A program made the translations under genes and the position numbers. Below, one piece after another: positions 22,998-35,243 of a stretch of 64,000 nucleotides of DNA; position 1 is the stretch's first letter, and each line of letters begins with the position of its first letter. The stretch spans positions 39,179,501 through 39,243,500 of the forward strand of contig NC_056755.1 in assembly GCF_018687715.1 (NCBI RefSeq), in the 5' to 3' direction. The stretch is from Carya illinoinensis. Its lineage: Eukaryota; Streptophyta; Magnoliopsida; Fagales; Juglandaceae. The notes beneath the pieces were generated by a model. That model was not told where the DNA came from, did not search any database, and saw only the letters and a list, made by a program, of their open reading frames with translations.

Positions 22998-24546
22998 ATG
23001 GGGAAGCTCAGCTTTGGCAGGGTTTTAGACCGTTTTTGCGTTTCTTCTTGCTCGAGCGCTTGCGTCTGCATAAACTCCATGGAAACCCAAGATGAATTTG
23101 AGACAAGGTCACTGATCAGAAGTGATAAAGGCCAGTTGCCGAGACTGAAAGATGTTGTTGCTGGAAACCAGACCTTGGCTTATCAATTGATGCCTAAGGT
23201 GAGACTCTTTTTTCTCTGAACTTTCTTTTACCCTAGAGAGAGAGAGAAGAAGAAGAAGAAGAATTTGTTTTGGCCATATTCAATGCAGGGGGAGTTTCTT
23301 AATTTTCAGTGTGTTTGATGAACTATCGTTGCAGACTGTGATGCTAAGGGTATCCATGCACTGCCATGGCTGTGCAAGAAAAGTCGAGAAACATGTCTCG
23401 AAGATCGAAGGTACGTAGAAATGAGCCTTCTTCCTCTTTTTATTCGATTGATTTTTTCACGGTTTCTAGAGAATAGCTATTAATTAGTTTCTTTAACTAT
23501 TTTTAATAAACATAAATTAATTAATGCCTATATATATATATATATTAAAAACCTGTTACTACATAATTAATGCTCCTCGAGTGGCTCTTTGACAATTAGC
23601 ATATAACTTTTGACTTCAAATTATCTGTGGTTTCTCTTTTCTTATTTCTTGTTTGGGGACCTACGGGCTTAAAGATAAGCATTAAAATTGATCTCACCTA
23701 GATGAACCCAGATATGGAAAAAGAAATATCAGTCCCGTGAAAACACGTTTTGTGTTTGTTTATGCGTTTTGCAGTCTTTGATTGTGAGTAAGACGGTAAG
23801 ATACCAAGTTGTTGATAAACTAGCTAGAGAAATATTTGCAGTATTTCATTTTTTGGACGTTGGGAACCTCTCCAAGGTAGAGTTGATCTTCAGACTCACT
23901 TCTGCAAAGTAAATTATAATCCTGTGCATCATAATTTAAAAATTTTTTGTGGCCCAAAAGATTGTTTGTGGTATTTATTTTCGTTCGTATGAATTATTCG
24001 AACAACATCAAATGCTTAAGCTGTAAAACCCACTTTAATTTATAAATATGTCTTTCTTTCATATGAGGCCTTAAAAAATTATAACAACATGAAAAAATAA
24101 TGATACGATCGAGCAAAGTACCCCATTCGTACGATTATTGCACAAAAATCATGAGAGTGCTACATATTTTTCCCCATGTTAACCGGCAAATTGGACTTAA
24201 TTCTCTCTGTATTTCTGAGAAAATCCTTGCATGTCTTGTACTTGTGTATATTAATATTAAGTTTATCCTTAAAACTGACCTCTATATATATATATATATA
24301 TATATGCCTTTCTTATGAGCTTTCTCCCTCTCCTTGAAAACAGGAGTAACCTCGTACAGAGTAGACTTGGAAAGCAAGATGGTGGTTGTCATCGGGGACA
24401 TTCTTCCTTTCGAAGTGCTGGAGAGTGTCTCTAAGGTAAAAAACGCAGAGCTTTGGGATAATCGAATTCTCCATGATCTCGATGAACAGCATTTTGCAAC
24501 CCAAATTGCCAATATTCCACCCACAAAAATGGCAGAGAGACTTTAA
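22998..24546 (+). CDS. Heavy-metal-associated (HMA) domain protein, 3 exons, 159 aa
   Basis: Exons are 22,998-23,198, 23,335-23,410 and 24,344-24,546, with GT/AG borders (AAG|GTGAGA, TTGCAG|ACT, GAAG|GTACG, AACAG|GAG) and continuous phase. The start MGKLSFGRVLDRFC is chosen because plant relatives begin this way; an in-frame ATG two codons upstream (22,992) is possible. The HMA fold begins at residue 69 (VMLRVSMHCHGC), with the metal-binding pair Cys77 and Cys80 in MHCHGC. It continues with VTSYRVDLESKMVVVIGDI and SVSKVKNAELW. Such proteins bind Cu/Zn-type ions and act as metallochaperones or scaffolds (NaKR/HIPP group); localisation is not evident. A C-terminal tail of about 27 residues after NAELW is longer than I expect, so a lost stop is possible. 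In Arabidopsis a comparable gene (At3g24450) neighbours VRN5, as here. Confidence 0.88.
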
Positions 24547-24690
24547 ACAAATGCTGCTCTTTATGATCTTTTGTAATAACGATTCATATACACTATGATA
24601 TGCGTGTAAGTTGTCATGTGTTATCCAAATTTTACTGCTAACGAGTGGATACGTAAACATATTATATTATTATTAGGATTATTTAAAAAA

Positions 24691-24873
24691 GAGAAATACT
24701 TTAGTCACAAAGTGTTTACATAAAAATAATTCCACAAATTGATGTGGCTTGATGTGGTTTGTTAGATTATAAAGTTATTTTTCTTATAAAATTGATCTAA
24801 CAGATCAGATGAAATCATATTAGTTTGTGAGATTATTTTTGTATAATTTTTTTTGTGGATGTAACAGTACTCT
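24691..24873. mobile_element. Foldback MITE, ~183 bp, just downstream of the HMA gene
   Basis: The left arm GAGAAATACTTTAGTCACAA and the reversed right arm GAGTACTGTTACATCCACAA begin two similar arms of about 70 bases each (shared CACAAA, AAAAATAAT and TTGTTAGAT/CTGTTAGAT words). It has no coding capacity. A relative lies in the DLK2 intron at 60,280-60,460. Confidence 0.6.
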
Positions 24874-25810
24874 TTAAAAAATCAAAATGTAATTATTTAG
24901 ACTAGCTAATGTAGTAGATCACCTCTATATAACATGTTTGGTGTATAAATAAGTGAGCTTGCAAACATATTTTTCTAAGTTGTTGTCTTCTCCAGATAAG
25001 ATATCATGGGAGACAAAAATCTGCACCCTTCAGTTCTTCGCTCTGATCTCCATGGAAGCTCAAATATATTATCGTCTAATTATTAATAGCACAGTTATTT
25101 TCTTAAACCCAATATAAATAACATAAGCAAATATGTGTTCTGTTCATAATTTATCAGGCAAAAATGTGCCATTAATTTCCAAAAAATTACTTGAAGAAGC
25201 TACTATATACAGCGCTTTCTTTCTTAGATGGAAGAAACAATCATATTACTTACTGTTCAAGTGCTTGTTTGTCTACGAAATCAATCTGAAAGCCGAACGC
25301 TGGAGACTGAGATTTTGGGCATATATATATATATAGGCCCAATAATTAATTAATGCATAAAAAAAAGTAAATTTTAATAAATATATTTAAATAATGATAA
25401 GTTTGTAAAGCATAATATCTTTCAATTGATATATTTTGACAAGATGTCATAATGGTTAATCTACACCTGTAATCAAATTATATTTTAATTTAAAATTAAA
25501 TATTCATCATTATATATATACCTACAGGTACTACGTACGCTCGGATTATTTTTTTTCGTATCGTCTTCTTTTTCTAGCCTGTTTGTTTGGTTTTTTTTTT
25601 TTTTTTTTTTTAACAAATGTAAATGGATACTATATAGTAATATCATTAGCTAGCAAAACTTTTTCTTGAGTTCAAAAGTTGTTTTACTCTTGCATAGCAC
25701 AAGTCTTTGACTAGCTCAATAAGAAGGTTGTGCAACCCGATGCTATAAAAGAAATAGAAAGAAGGTTGCCAGCTGATTTGGAGAGAGAGAAATTAGAGAA
25801 AAAGTATTGC
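24874..25810. other. Intergenic, AT-rich, no gene seen
   Basis: Short frames, a (TA)n tract at about 25,321-25,335 and a poly-T run near 25,590-25,611. No domain or paired terminal repeats. Confidence 0.5.
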
Positions 25811-25811
25811 T

Positions 25812-25905
25812 ATTGAGCCGGCTGGATCTTACCCCTGAAGTGTACCACTCGACGTGGACATGGGACGTGCTTGCCACATTGGCAAAGTGAAAAGCAATCC
25901 AAGGA
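25812..25905 (+). repeat. Dispersed ACGT-rich repeat, copy 3
   Basis: It carries TTGCTATTGAGCCGGCTGGATCTTAC, then GTACCACTCGACGTGGA, and ends with GTGAAAAGCAATCC. It corresponds to the reverse complement of 1835-1930 and more loosely to 1021-1090. It is followed by imperfect direct repeats of a CACTACCCCTTCCAAATCCAAGC-type word at about 25,935, 25,980 and 26,110. Confidence 0.5.
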
Positions 25906-26990
25906 AAAACAATCAAACTACGACTAAGATCCCTTCGCACTATCCCTTCCAAATTCAAGAACTACTTTTGAGATCTATTCGCACTACCCCTTCCAAATCC
26001 AAGCTAAAAATCATAAAAAGTAATCATGTCAGTACCTACAAGGAAAGCAATCAAACTTCCTAATCATAAAAAGCAACCAATCTTGTGAAATTAGTGAACA
26101 TCTATTCCTTCACACTACTCCTTCCAAATCCAAGCAAAAAATCGACCACATCATCTACCACTCCATAACAGTACCCAACTCCGTCCCTTATTATCCAACC
26201 AACTCCTTCCAAAATAAAAAAAGTCGTCAAACATCGTCCACCACTCCACCTCTGTGCTACTGCAACCAAGTTGGTTTATAAATGTGTTTTTTTCCCTCAT
26301 TTTAGCCCTTAAACAAAAGAGACATTTTTCTATATTCTTTTCCCAAATATATTTCCCTTGCCCATTAAAAATATGGTATAGAAAAAAAAAAAGAAAAAAA
26401 AAAAGAAAGAAGACAAAAAATCTTCTTCTCTTACATCTTAACTAGTCCATGATTGACTAAATTAATGGGATTCTTAAATTGTAACAAATTTTGTTCGCAT
26501 GAAGCTCTGTTGATTTGGAGAGGGAGAGAGGGAGAGTGGGAGTTATGACAATTTGGACACGGGGAGAGGGATATACAGGGGGAGGGGTTTGTTAGGGAGA
26601 GAAGGATTTGGGAAAGGGGAACGGGAGGTACAGAGGGAGAGAGGGTCTGCTGTAGTCTTTTGTCTCTTTCTTTTTTGAACACCTTAATACATTTATATCT
26701 ACGTCAAGCGGTAAAGCTAGAATGACTCAATAGCATTTTCTATTAGAGAAATAATAGAGCCGGATTTTTTTATTGGTTTAAAAACAAAACAATTCAGAGG
26801 CAAAAATGTAATTACATAATAAAAATAAGAAAATTATTGTTTATTACTATTTATATAGGATAGACACTTATTATAATATATATATATATATATATGCTTA
26901 CTTCTGTTCATGCTTATGGTGCTGACCAAACACATTCTTATTGGCTTGGTTCTACATCCAGATTACCCTTATTTTTATGTTATTGAGAGC
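25906..26990. other. Intergenic with imperfect direct repeats; GA-rich segment
   Basis: There are three imperfect copies of a CACTA(C/T)YCCTTCCAAATYCAAG word (25,935-26,130), a purine-rich stretch of GGGAGAG words at 26,515-26,645, and (TA)n at 26,874-26,894 close to the presumed 3' end of the LINE. No gene. Confidence 0.5.
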
Positions 26991-27059
26991 TGAAAATTCA
27001 CTTTGATCATAGGCTTTTATCTTCTATATTCATCAAATGTTTTCAATACATGACTTATT

Positions 27060-29276
27060 TTATAAAATATAACTATCATAGCCAGTTGGGCCATCTTCTA
27101 TCCACACTTTCTCATCATTTATATTATAAGCAAATTTTGCTAAAAAATTAGCTACCTTATTCCCTTCTCTATACATGTGTTGCAGTGTCCACAAGAGTCC
27201 ATTGGCTAGTACCCCTCTAATATCTTCTAACCACTGGCCATTACATTCACTCAACTCTTCTACACTACAAACAGATTTAATGATTCCCAAAGCATCCCCT
27301 TCGAAAACAGCTTCACCAATGTTAAGTTCTATACACAACATAAAGGCTCTCCAAAGAGCATTAGATTCTGCTATAGTAGTAGATCCTATATGTAATTTTG
27401 TTAGACATAGAGAAACAAGACTTCCCCCTCTACATCACGAATGATCACCCATACTCTCATCTTCTTGGTTTTATGTCAAAAGCAGCATCCCAGTTTACCT
27501 TCACCACACCTTCCATGGGGGGCCTTCCATCTCTCTGTGTGTTCGAGTAGGAACTGCATTACTAACTGTGTTCGAGTAGGAACTGCATTACTAACTTGTT
27601 TCCTTTGAGCTTCCTAATACTCTGCTATCCTGGTTCTAGCTTTGTTGAAGAGTACACTTGAACTGGAAAAGCCATTCTCAAAAACAAAATAATTTCTCCT
27701 TGGGCAAATATCTATCATGATAGTGACTATTAACACAACTTCATACTCACTTAATCTCTCTACCACCTTTCTCCATACTAGCCCCAAATCCTCATCACCT
27801 GTAGACCACTTCTGTACTAGACTGTCCATATCTGCCCAGACATCCACAGCCGTAAGACAGTTCCATAGAGCATGACAATTTGTTTCTTCACCTTTCTTAT
27901 AGATGGGATATAGAGGGTTCTCAGTTACCCTCCTCGTATATAGATTCCACTTGGTTGATAAGCAATTGTTGATAGCTTTCCACACAAATATTTTTATCAC
28001 CCTTGGAGCATTCATCCTCCAAATATTCTTCCACCCCTCAACTACATCAGTGCTATATGAAGACTCCCCACTAATACTTTTCTTCCTACTTAATTGAAAG
28101 TGGTAAGTTGACTTAACACTAAATTAACCTTTTTTTTAGGGTGACCAAATTTGTTTGTCAACCATGTTTGATTGACTAATAGGGATGCTGTAAATTAAGT
28201 AAGCCCCTTCTACATTGAAGATCTCCTTTGCTAGCTTAGCCTTTCACCTTCCACACCCCTCATCAATCAATTGCTCCACCCTTGCTTCTGGTTCCAGCAA
28301 CTTTATTGGAAATTGAACTTTGAAAGAAGATAGTTTAGGAATCTACCTATCCTTCCAAATTTTGATGCTCTTCCCATTAACTCTCCATACTAGCCCTTCC
28401 TTTAAAAGTTCTAAGGACCCCCCTCCACAAACTTCTCCAAATCAGTAAAGGATTATTTCCTAATTTTGCTTCCAACACACTGGTTTGCCTATAATATTTG
28501 TCTTTGAGTACTCTTGCAGCTATGAAACTTGGATTAGTTAAAACCCCTCATCCTTGCTTTGCTAAAAGAGCTTTGTTAAAATTTTCTAGCACTCTAAAAC
28601 CCAATCTTCCATTATATTTTGAAACCCTCATCTTCCCCCAGCTCATCCATTTTATCTTCTTATCATTTTTTCTATGTCCCCACCAAAACTTAGACATTAG
28701 TGTAACAAGTTCCTTACACAACCTCTTTGGTAGCAAGAACACACTCGTGTGATAGGTAGGTATCGATTGAATCACTACTTTTAACAAGATCTCCTTTCTA
28801 GTAGGTGATAGAAATTGGTTCTTCCAATTGCTTATCTTGAGCCATACTCTATCTTTTATACCTCTAAAAGTATTGTTCTTAGATTTGCCCACTATTGTAG
28901 GTAAACCTAAATACTTCTCACAATTGTTCTGCACCCTAACTCCCAAATCTTTCACAATTTTGTCACAGTCCTCCTTTCTTCCATTTGAGCTGAAAATTAT
29001 GAAAGTTTTCTGGTTGTTCAAACATTGGCCTATTGCCTGCTTATACATATTCAAAATGCTGCTAATTTTTTTGTCATTCTTCCTGGCATGATCTTCCAAA
29101 AATTATGCAGTCATATATAAATAGGAGATGAGTAAGTTTTACTCCTTCCCTTGCCACTGCCACCCCCTTTATCTTCCCCTTGCTTTTGCCCCATTTATTA
29201 GTGAGCTTAGTCCCTTAGCACATAACAGAAATAGGTAGGGGATCATTTCCTCTCGTTGGATGAATCACTTGCCTTG
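27060..29276 (-). pseudogene. L1-type LINE ORF2, 3' part: RT end, zf-RVT and RNase H
   Basis: From 29,276 downward on the - strand: IPYLFLLCAKGLSSLINKW (RT), then LLFIYDCIIF where the catalytic FADD box should stand, then YLGLPTIVGKSK, FRGIKDRVWLKISNWKNQF and SPTRKEILLKVVIQSIPTY (28,548-29,099). A zinc-binding reverse transcriptase region follows (27,614-28,015; KIFVWKAINNCLSTKWNL, CHALWNCLTAVDVWAD). An RNase H-like domain ends it (27,060-27,341; VFEGDALGIIKSV, HMYREGNKVANFLAKFA). The order and motifs are those of plant L1-type non-LTR retrotransposons. Stops, frameshifts and a 29-bp tandem duplication (27,541-27,598) inactivate it. The 3' tail continues to about 26,9xx without a clear poly-A or TSD. 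Confidence 0.88.
27541..27598. repeat. 29-bp tandem duplication inside the LINE
   Basis: GTTCGAGTAGGAACTGCATT and its continuation occur twice with a period of 29 bases. Because 29 is not a multiple of three, it shifts the LINE frame. Confidence 0.85.
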
Positions 29277-29994
29277 TGTAATATTCCAATGAAAGGCCCA
29301 AATCACATAACTTATATTCCAAAAAGATTAGTCAATGATACAATTGGAACTCCATTAGAACTTTATAAAGAGCAAGAACTTTTCCTTTCTAAGCAATATG
29401 AGATCTCATACATCACCTACCCTTAATATTATCATATGGGAGTATCACAATTTACCCCATTAAATTCCCAACGTCCTTGTTGGATTTGTCTATTGTAGGT
29501 GGCACGGCTCAAATCCCACATTTCTAGTTGAGATAGGCTCTAATACCATTTGTAATGCCGCAATAGAAGACCCAAACTACATGACCTATACTCCAAAAGG
29601 ACTAGTCAATGTATAATTGGAGCTCCATTAGAACCTTATAAAGAGCAAGAACTTCTCATTCCCAAATAATGTGGGATCTCATACATCACCTACCCTTAAT
29701 ATTATCATATGAGGTATCACAATCTACCCCCTTAAATTTCCAACGTCCTCGTCGAGTCTGTCCATTGTAGGTGGCACGGTTCAAGTCCCATATTTTTGGT
29801 TGAGATAGGCTCTAATAACATTTGTAACGCCGCAATGGAAGGCCCAAACCACATGACCTATACTCCAAAAGGCCTAGTCAATATTACAATTGAAGTCCCA
29901 TTGGAACCTTATAAAGAGCAAGAACTTTTTATTCCCAAGTAATGTGGGATCTCATACATCACATACCCTCAATTTTATCATATGGGGTATCACA
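29277..29994 (-). mobile_element. Tandem TRIM array (LTR-internal-LTR-internal-LTR)
   Basis: On the - strand each unit starts TGTGATACC and ends TTACA. The LTRs are 29,823-29,994 (172 bp), 29,551-29,721 (171 bp) and 29,277-29,449 (173 bp). The two internal segments, 29,722-29,822 and 29,450-29,550, are both 101 bp. Just after each upstream LTR (- strand) is a primer-site-like motif, ATGGTATTAGAGCC in one and ATGTTATTAGAGCC in the other. Before each downstream LTR is a purine-rich stretch. A TTTATAAGG box lies mid-LTR. Tiny LTRs, a primer site and no coding capacity define a TRIM (terminal-repeat retrotransposon in miniature). The array sits between the LINE RT motifs VTYAVLLNKE and IPYLFLLCAKGL, so it inserted after the LINE. 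The flanking 5-mers (CAGGA and CAAGG, - strand) may be a decayed target duplication. Confidence 0.83.
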
Positions 29995-31790
29995 TCCTGA
30001 CTCTTTATTAAGTAACACAGCATAGGTAACAAAAGAATCACATTCCATTATCAAATTAACCTATCTCTCTCCAAACCCCAACTTCTCCATCACACACTTT
30101 AGGAAAGACTACTCAATTCTATCACAGGCTTTGGAAATGTCAAGCTTTAAAGCCATTTTACCCACTCTCCATTTCAGCCTTGTCTTCATCAAATGCATTA
30201 TCTCATAAGCAGCTATAATATTATATGAAATCAGTCTTCTCGGAATAAAAGCATTCTAGTTCTTTGAGACAATATCTTACAACACTTTCTTCAATCTGTT
30301 TGCCATGATATTTATACATCACATTACATAAACTTCTTTGGTTCTGCTACCTTTGGGATTAAATCCACATAAGTGAAATTCAAAGATTTTTCTAGCTTCC
30401 CACCATTTAAAAAACTAAGGGCTGCATCACATCTCTCATCTCCAATAGTACTCCAGAAGGATTCATAAAAGCATGCACTAAATCCAAGAGATTTATATGG
30501 CCCCATTTGTTTCAAAGTTGCCTCCAACTCATCCCTAGTAAAGCTTTTCTCCGGATCATCCCTCATTCTGCTTGTGACCCTCAACTCCATTGAATCTACA
30601 CACTCCTCCATGAGACTTCTAGAGGAAACTTTAGATCTGTATACTTCAGAGAAATTGTGTCTAAAAGCCTCGGCTACCTCTTCATCTCATTATTTTAATT
30701 CAGATTGAGAATCTAACACATATAGAATTTGATTTTTCCTCTTTCTTTGGCTAGCACATGCATGGAAGAATTTCGTATTTTTGTCACCTTGGCTGTACCA
30801 ATTACTTTTTGCCCTTTGCCTCCACCTTATATCTTCCTATTCCAACAACTTTTCTACTTCCTACTATAGCATATGAATTTTTGCAATATTTTCATGCCCA
30901 TCCACATCTTGCAACTCTTTTATGCTTGCAGAAATCTGTTCAAAGATTATGTTTCTTTCCTTATCTTCGTTTTTGAAACCTCTCACCAAAGTTCCACTAC
31001 AAACCCTTAACAATTTATGCACTTATTTTATAGGCTCATGAGACTGCTACTTTCCAGACCACACTTCCTCTACTAACCTCCCACACTCTTCCTCCTTTAA
31101 CTAGCTTGCCTTAAATTGAAACAAGTGTTGCCTTCTCTTCCTTGTACTACTTACCCCCATTACAGCTAATAGCACTGGTTTATGGTCTGAACATCTAGTT
31201 ACAATCCCCTGCACTTATCCACCACAACTTCTTTAAACCTGCACTTCCACTTCCATCCATTATTCGCTATAAATCTATCAAGTCTTTCCTTAGTAAAATT
31301 ATTATCAAAATGACCATTACTCCACGTAAAAGGATTACCCACACAACCCACATCATACAACCCATTCACCTCCATTGCTTCCCGAAACTGGGCTATTTGA
31401 CTTTAAGCTCTCAGTCTACCTCCCATTTTCTCATCTTGAGTCAATATTTCGTTGAAATCTCTAGCTACATACTAGGTTGAATCATCCATCTCCGTGAACT
31501 TTGTCACTCACATGTCATTGTGAGTAACGTAGAATTTCGATAGCTTCCTTATTTTAACATAGCAGCCCTAATTCCCCTCTATTCCCTATAGGATCAACTA
31601 CAAAACATCCCTCAATTCTCATTCTGTTTTTCAAACTCTCCATTCTTTTTGTTTTAATAAGAAACACAACTTTGGGTGACTATTCCTTAACCAGATTGCT
31701 AAGGCCTTGAACTGTTCAAGGATTCTCGAGCCCTTGGCAATTCCAACTTAATAGTTTCATTGCGACTGGCAGAGCTGCTCCACAGCCTCT
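29995..31790 (-). pseudogene. L1-type LINE ORF2, 5' part: endonuclease and RT start
   Basis: The - strand from about 31,790 reads KLNWQGLENPWTVQGLSNLV (start of the apurinic-type endonuclease), VARDFNEIL (catalytic DFNE motif, about 31,450-31,480), NPFTWSNGHFDNNFTKERLD (31,290-31,350) and RFIANNGWKWKCRF. The RT N-terminus is at 30,324-30,611, with MGPYKSLGFSACFYESFW and FTYVDLIPKV, and VTYAVLLNKES abuts the TRIM array. Internal stops are frequent. Confidence 0.85.
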
Positions 31791-33040
31791 GCCATTGTAT
31801 CAATCAACATTACCCCTCCCACCTTAGAATCCTTTCTAGGCCTTTTCTCCTTTCCATCATTTCCCCCTCGCTTCTCCAATTCTCTCACTAAACCTCTTTT
31901 TACAGATGGAGCATAATTAATAGATTCACCTAATATATTCCTTCCACGAGCCCTTCTCTTCCATCCACTCTCCTTAGGTTTATCAACCTTCTTTACGCTC
32001 CATGTGTTTACTTCTTTCCATTCTATGAGCTTTGACTGTCACTGGTCTTCATTTTGGATTCACCTTCTTTCTTGTTCAGCTCACCCGAAATAAGTTGGAA
32101 GAAATTTGATGTATAAATTTTGCCATCAGTCCCCCTCCAATCTTGCCCTACCCATCACTACCCCCACCCTTTCCCCTATCCACTTCTTCCCCATCCTTCC
32201 TTCCCCCTGCACCACTCAATCTCTCATCCATACTTCTACTAACATCCTCGATTGCTACCACTTCCACATTAGATCCTTCCTTTGAGAAATTATCAGGATT
32301 AGAGACATTGTCCTGTGATAGTATGCCCCTTTCCTCTCAATCATTTTTTGATTGTCAACAGGAGCTCTCAACCATGATCCAAACTGAAATGGTCCTCCAT
32401 GTGTATCTCACCCAATGCATCCATGCTTATCGTGTGTAATGTAGCTACATCGAAAGTAAATTTTTGGTAGTTTCTCGTACTTAAATAGAATTCACATACT
32501 CCACGCTTCAAACACATTGTTCTTCCTCTTGCCAATTTCCTCTTGCACATCCACTTTCCAAATTTTTCCAATCGATTTCCTTATAAGCTCTCCCATACTC
32601 CCATTCATCCCTCTCAGTGGACGGTTATACATTTGGATCCAGAATTTTTCTCTAGAGAAATGAAACAAATGGGGTTATGTATTTCCATCAAACACCTTCA
32701 GTGCAAAGAGATGGTTATCGAAAAGCCAAGGAAAACCTTCCAAAACTCTATTTCTTTCTCCCTGATTTGCAAAGGTTATGACAAAACAATTAGCTTCGAT
32801 CTCATGGAATTCCATTTTCTTGCTTACACGTCAAATCCTCTCCATCATTGATCTTACAATGTCCCTCCCAATTATTCTTTCCGAGCATACTTTTCCCACC
32901 AAACTTGTCCCCTTTCTTCTTACGCTCCTCTAGATCACACAAATAGAAAATCTCCTCTAGTCCTTCCATCATTCCTCCCACTCGCCACCTAAGCAATAGA
33001 CACACCACCTTCCTACTTGTCAAGATCCCTGGGAATAGAA
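31791..33040 (-). pseudogene. L1-type LINE ORF1 (DUF4283-type gag) remnant
   Basis: The - strand near 32,800-32,400 reads FVITFANQGERN, the FHFSREKFWIQMYNRPLRGM block and IGKIWKVDVQEEIGKRK. This is the DUF4283 pattern of plant LINE ORF1 nucleic-acid-binding proteins. A start-like frame lies at 32,802-33,023. The linker to ORF2 (31,800-32,350) is Ser/Thr/Lys-rich and broken. No zinc knuckle survives visibly. Confidence 0.65.
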
Positions 33041-34350
33041 GTTGACTATCTTACTACACCAAAATCGCCTACTCAAGACAATATAGGGAAGACTCTGCAT
33101 GCCAACCTTACAAAGGACTTGTTGATCATAGGTTATTTATGTTACATTTTTTAGAGTTTTTAAGGAGGGTAATTTTATTTTATTAGAGGGAAAGGGAATA
33201 TTCACATTGAAATGTTTTTATAGTTTGGAGGGATGATTGCTCGAATTGATTGTTTGGTGTGATTACAAATTATTGGATGGTAGTTATAGGATGATTTATT
33301 ACTCAACTTTGTTTTCTCTAAGGGGTATTGTGAAGCCTTGAGAGACCGAAGTGATTTGCTTTACTTTCTATCTTTATTACGATAACTAAAACTAATCGAT
33401 TCTTGTTATTGGTTAAGGTTTTGGATCTATTTTCATTAGAATAATATTATTGGATTTTGAGATAGATATGTGTGTTGAGATTATCCCACATTGGCTGTGA
33501 AAGGGATTAGTAGTCAGTTTATAAGTATGAGAAAAAACATAATCTCTTAAACTAGCTTTTAAGGGTGAGAAATGCACATGACGATCCAACAACGTGCCGT
33601 TTATATCCTATTATGAGATACATATCCCAAATTTAGTAGGGTCCAATTCTAATAAAAACTAAATTCAAGACAAACGGATATGTTTAGTTGTTAAAATTAA
33701 CGCAATTCATCTCAAATTAATTATTAAGCGGACTTACTATTTTTTTAATTTTTTATAAAAAAATTAAAACTCATATTAATATATTTTATATATTTAAACA
33801 CATATCTCAAATCATCTCAACATCCTACTGCCGTCTAATTAACTGTACTTGGAGTTAGAAATTTTATCATCACAATGATTTTAATTTGTTTTAAATTTTT
33901 TGTATTAGGATGCATAAAGCAGGTTCTTTGGACTTTTGAACGAGGGTAAGTACCTAGTTGACTTTATTGGAGATTGAACCATGAGAGAGACCCGTCACAC
34001 CATTTTTTATTGAACAATTGGCAGTAGAATACTTGCTTTTAGTTGCTTGATGATTGACCAACTTTTGTAGAGCATATTTGCAGATTTGCTTCTTTTATTG
34101 GACCGAACTATGTGAGAATGTCCAGCCTCCAGACATATGCCTTTGTAATGCATGCATGTTTATATATGGCAGTCATGCCTCTGAAATTTGGGGGAGGAAT
34201 ATCAAATTTTTGAATCCCATGAATTCTAGAGGATCTCTAAATTCATATCGCTTTGAAGGTAAAATAGCTTAAAAAATTACCCTGCAAACATTTATAAAAT
34301 TCAGTTTTTTTCAACTTTTTGTTCACGAGTTTTAGCATTAAAATCTTGTT
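33041..34350. other. Intergenic with an LTR-like fragment
   Basis: Around 33,476-33,590, TGAGATTATCCCACATTGGC and a following TTTATAAGTATGAG resemble the U3 end and TATA region of a small LTR/TRIM family. No partner or primer site was found. No gene. Confidence 0.4.
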
Positions 34351-34362
34351 TTGTTGTTAAAA

Positions 34363-34710
34363 TGAGATGAAAAATTTGTAAATAATAATAAAATAATTTG
34401 TAAATAGTAATGAAATAGTTTGAATTAAGATGTTTTATTAAATTTTGAGAAAATATAGAAAAAAAGTGAATAAAAAAATTATAAAGTTAAAAATAATATT
34501 ATTTTTTAATATTATTTTTATTTTGGAATTAAAAAATTAAAATTATTTTTTATGTTTTATTTGTAAAAATTTGAAAAAGTTATAACGATTAGATAAAAAA
34601 ATTAAAAATTAAAAATTTAAAAATTAAAAATATTTGTATTTAAATAATATTTGAATGTTAAAATAAGATGAGATATGTTAAGATAATCTCAACATCCAAA
34701 CTAGACCTAA
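34363..34710. mobile_element. AT-rich MITE remnant (AATGAGATG...CATCCAAAC type)
   Basis: It starts TTAAAATGAGATGAAAAATT and ends AACATCCAAACTAGACCT, with near-palindromic AT-rich arms containing AATATTATTTTT. Similar wording recurs, partly inverted, at 37,314-37,530 and about 38,700-38,830. I associate this family with Fagales genomes from memory. Confidence 0.45.
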
Positions 34711-35243
34711 AAAAATATTTTAAAAGTTGAGTCATAATTATAAATATACAGGATGCACTCCAGAAATTCAGATATTTTAGAGTTTCGAGTCTAATTTTAA
34801 AATGTAGAGTAGAAAGAAATAAGTATATATAACAAATAGAGTTTTGTTACTTATTATCCCACACACAACAAATCATATTTATTTTTATTTTATTTCTTTT
34901 AAACTGATTGAGTTCTTCTACTTATTATCTATATATTACATATTTAATGAGGAAAAAAAAATCATGTATACCATGTGATGTGTAGATAATAAATAGAATT
35001 TTTCAAAAAACAAAAACTTGACTACATTTAATTATGCCTCCTATATACACTCATTTTATGTGTACATTTTTTCACTCAATATTTCACAAAATTGAATATA
35101 TGTAACTATCGCCATCTATAAATGTTGATACGATATTATCTAATTTGAAAGTAAAATTTAAAATCTAATTTTAGAAATATCTCAATATGTCATTGTCATA
35201 ATTTTATAAGGTGTATAGAATTGGATTATTGTTTAAAGGAGAC

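Noticed and set aside
22712..23095. 127-codon frame beginning with a poly-Phe run
   Set aside because: It is the poly-T tract read as protein, then the HMA leader in the wrong frame.
29277..29994. Ordinary satellite repeat
   Set aside because: Unit ends (TGTGATACC...TTACA), primer-site-like motifs and equal 101-bp interiors fit TRIM structure better.
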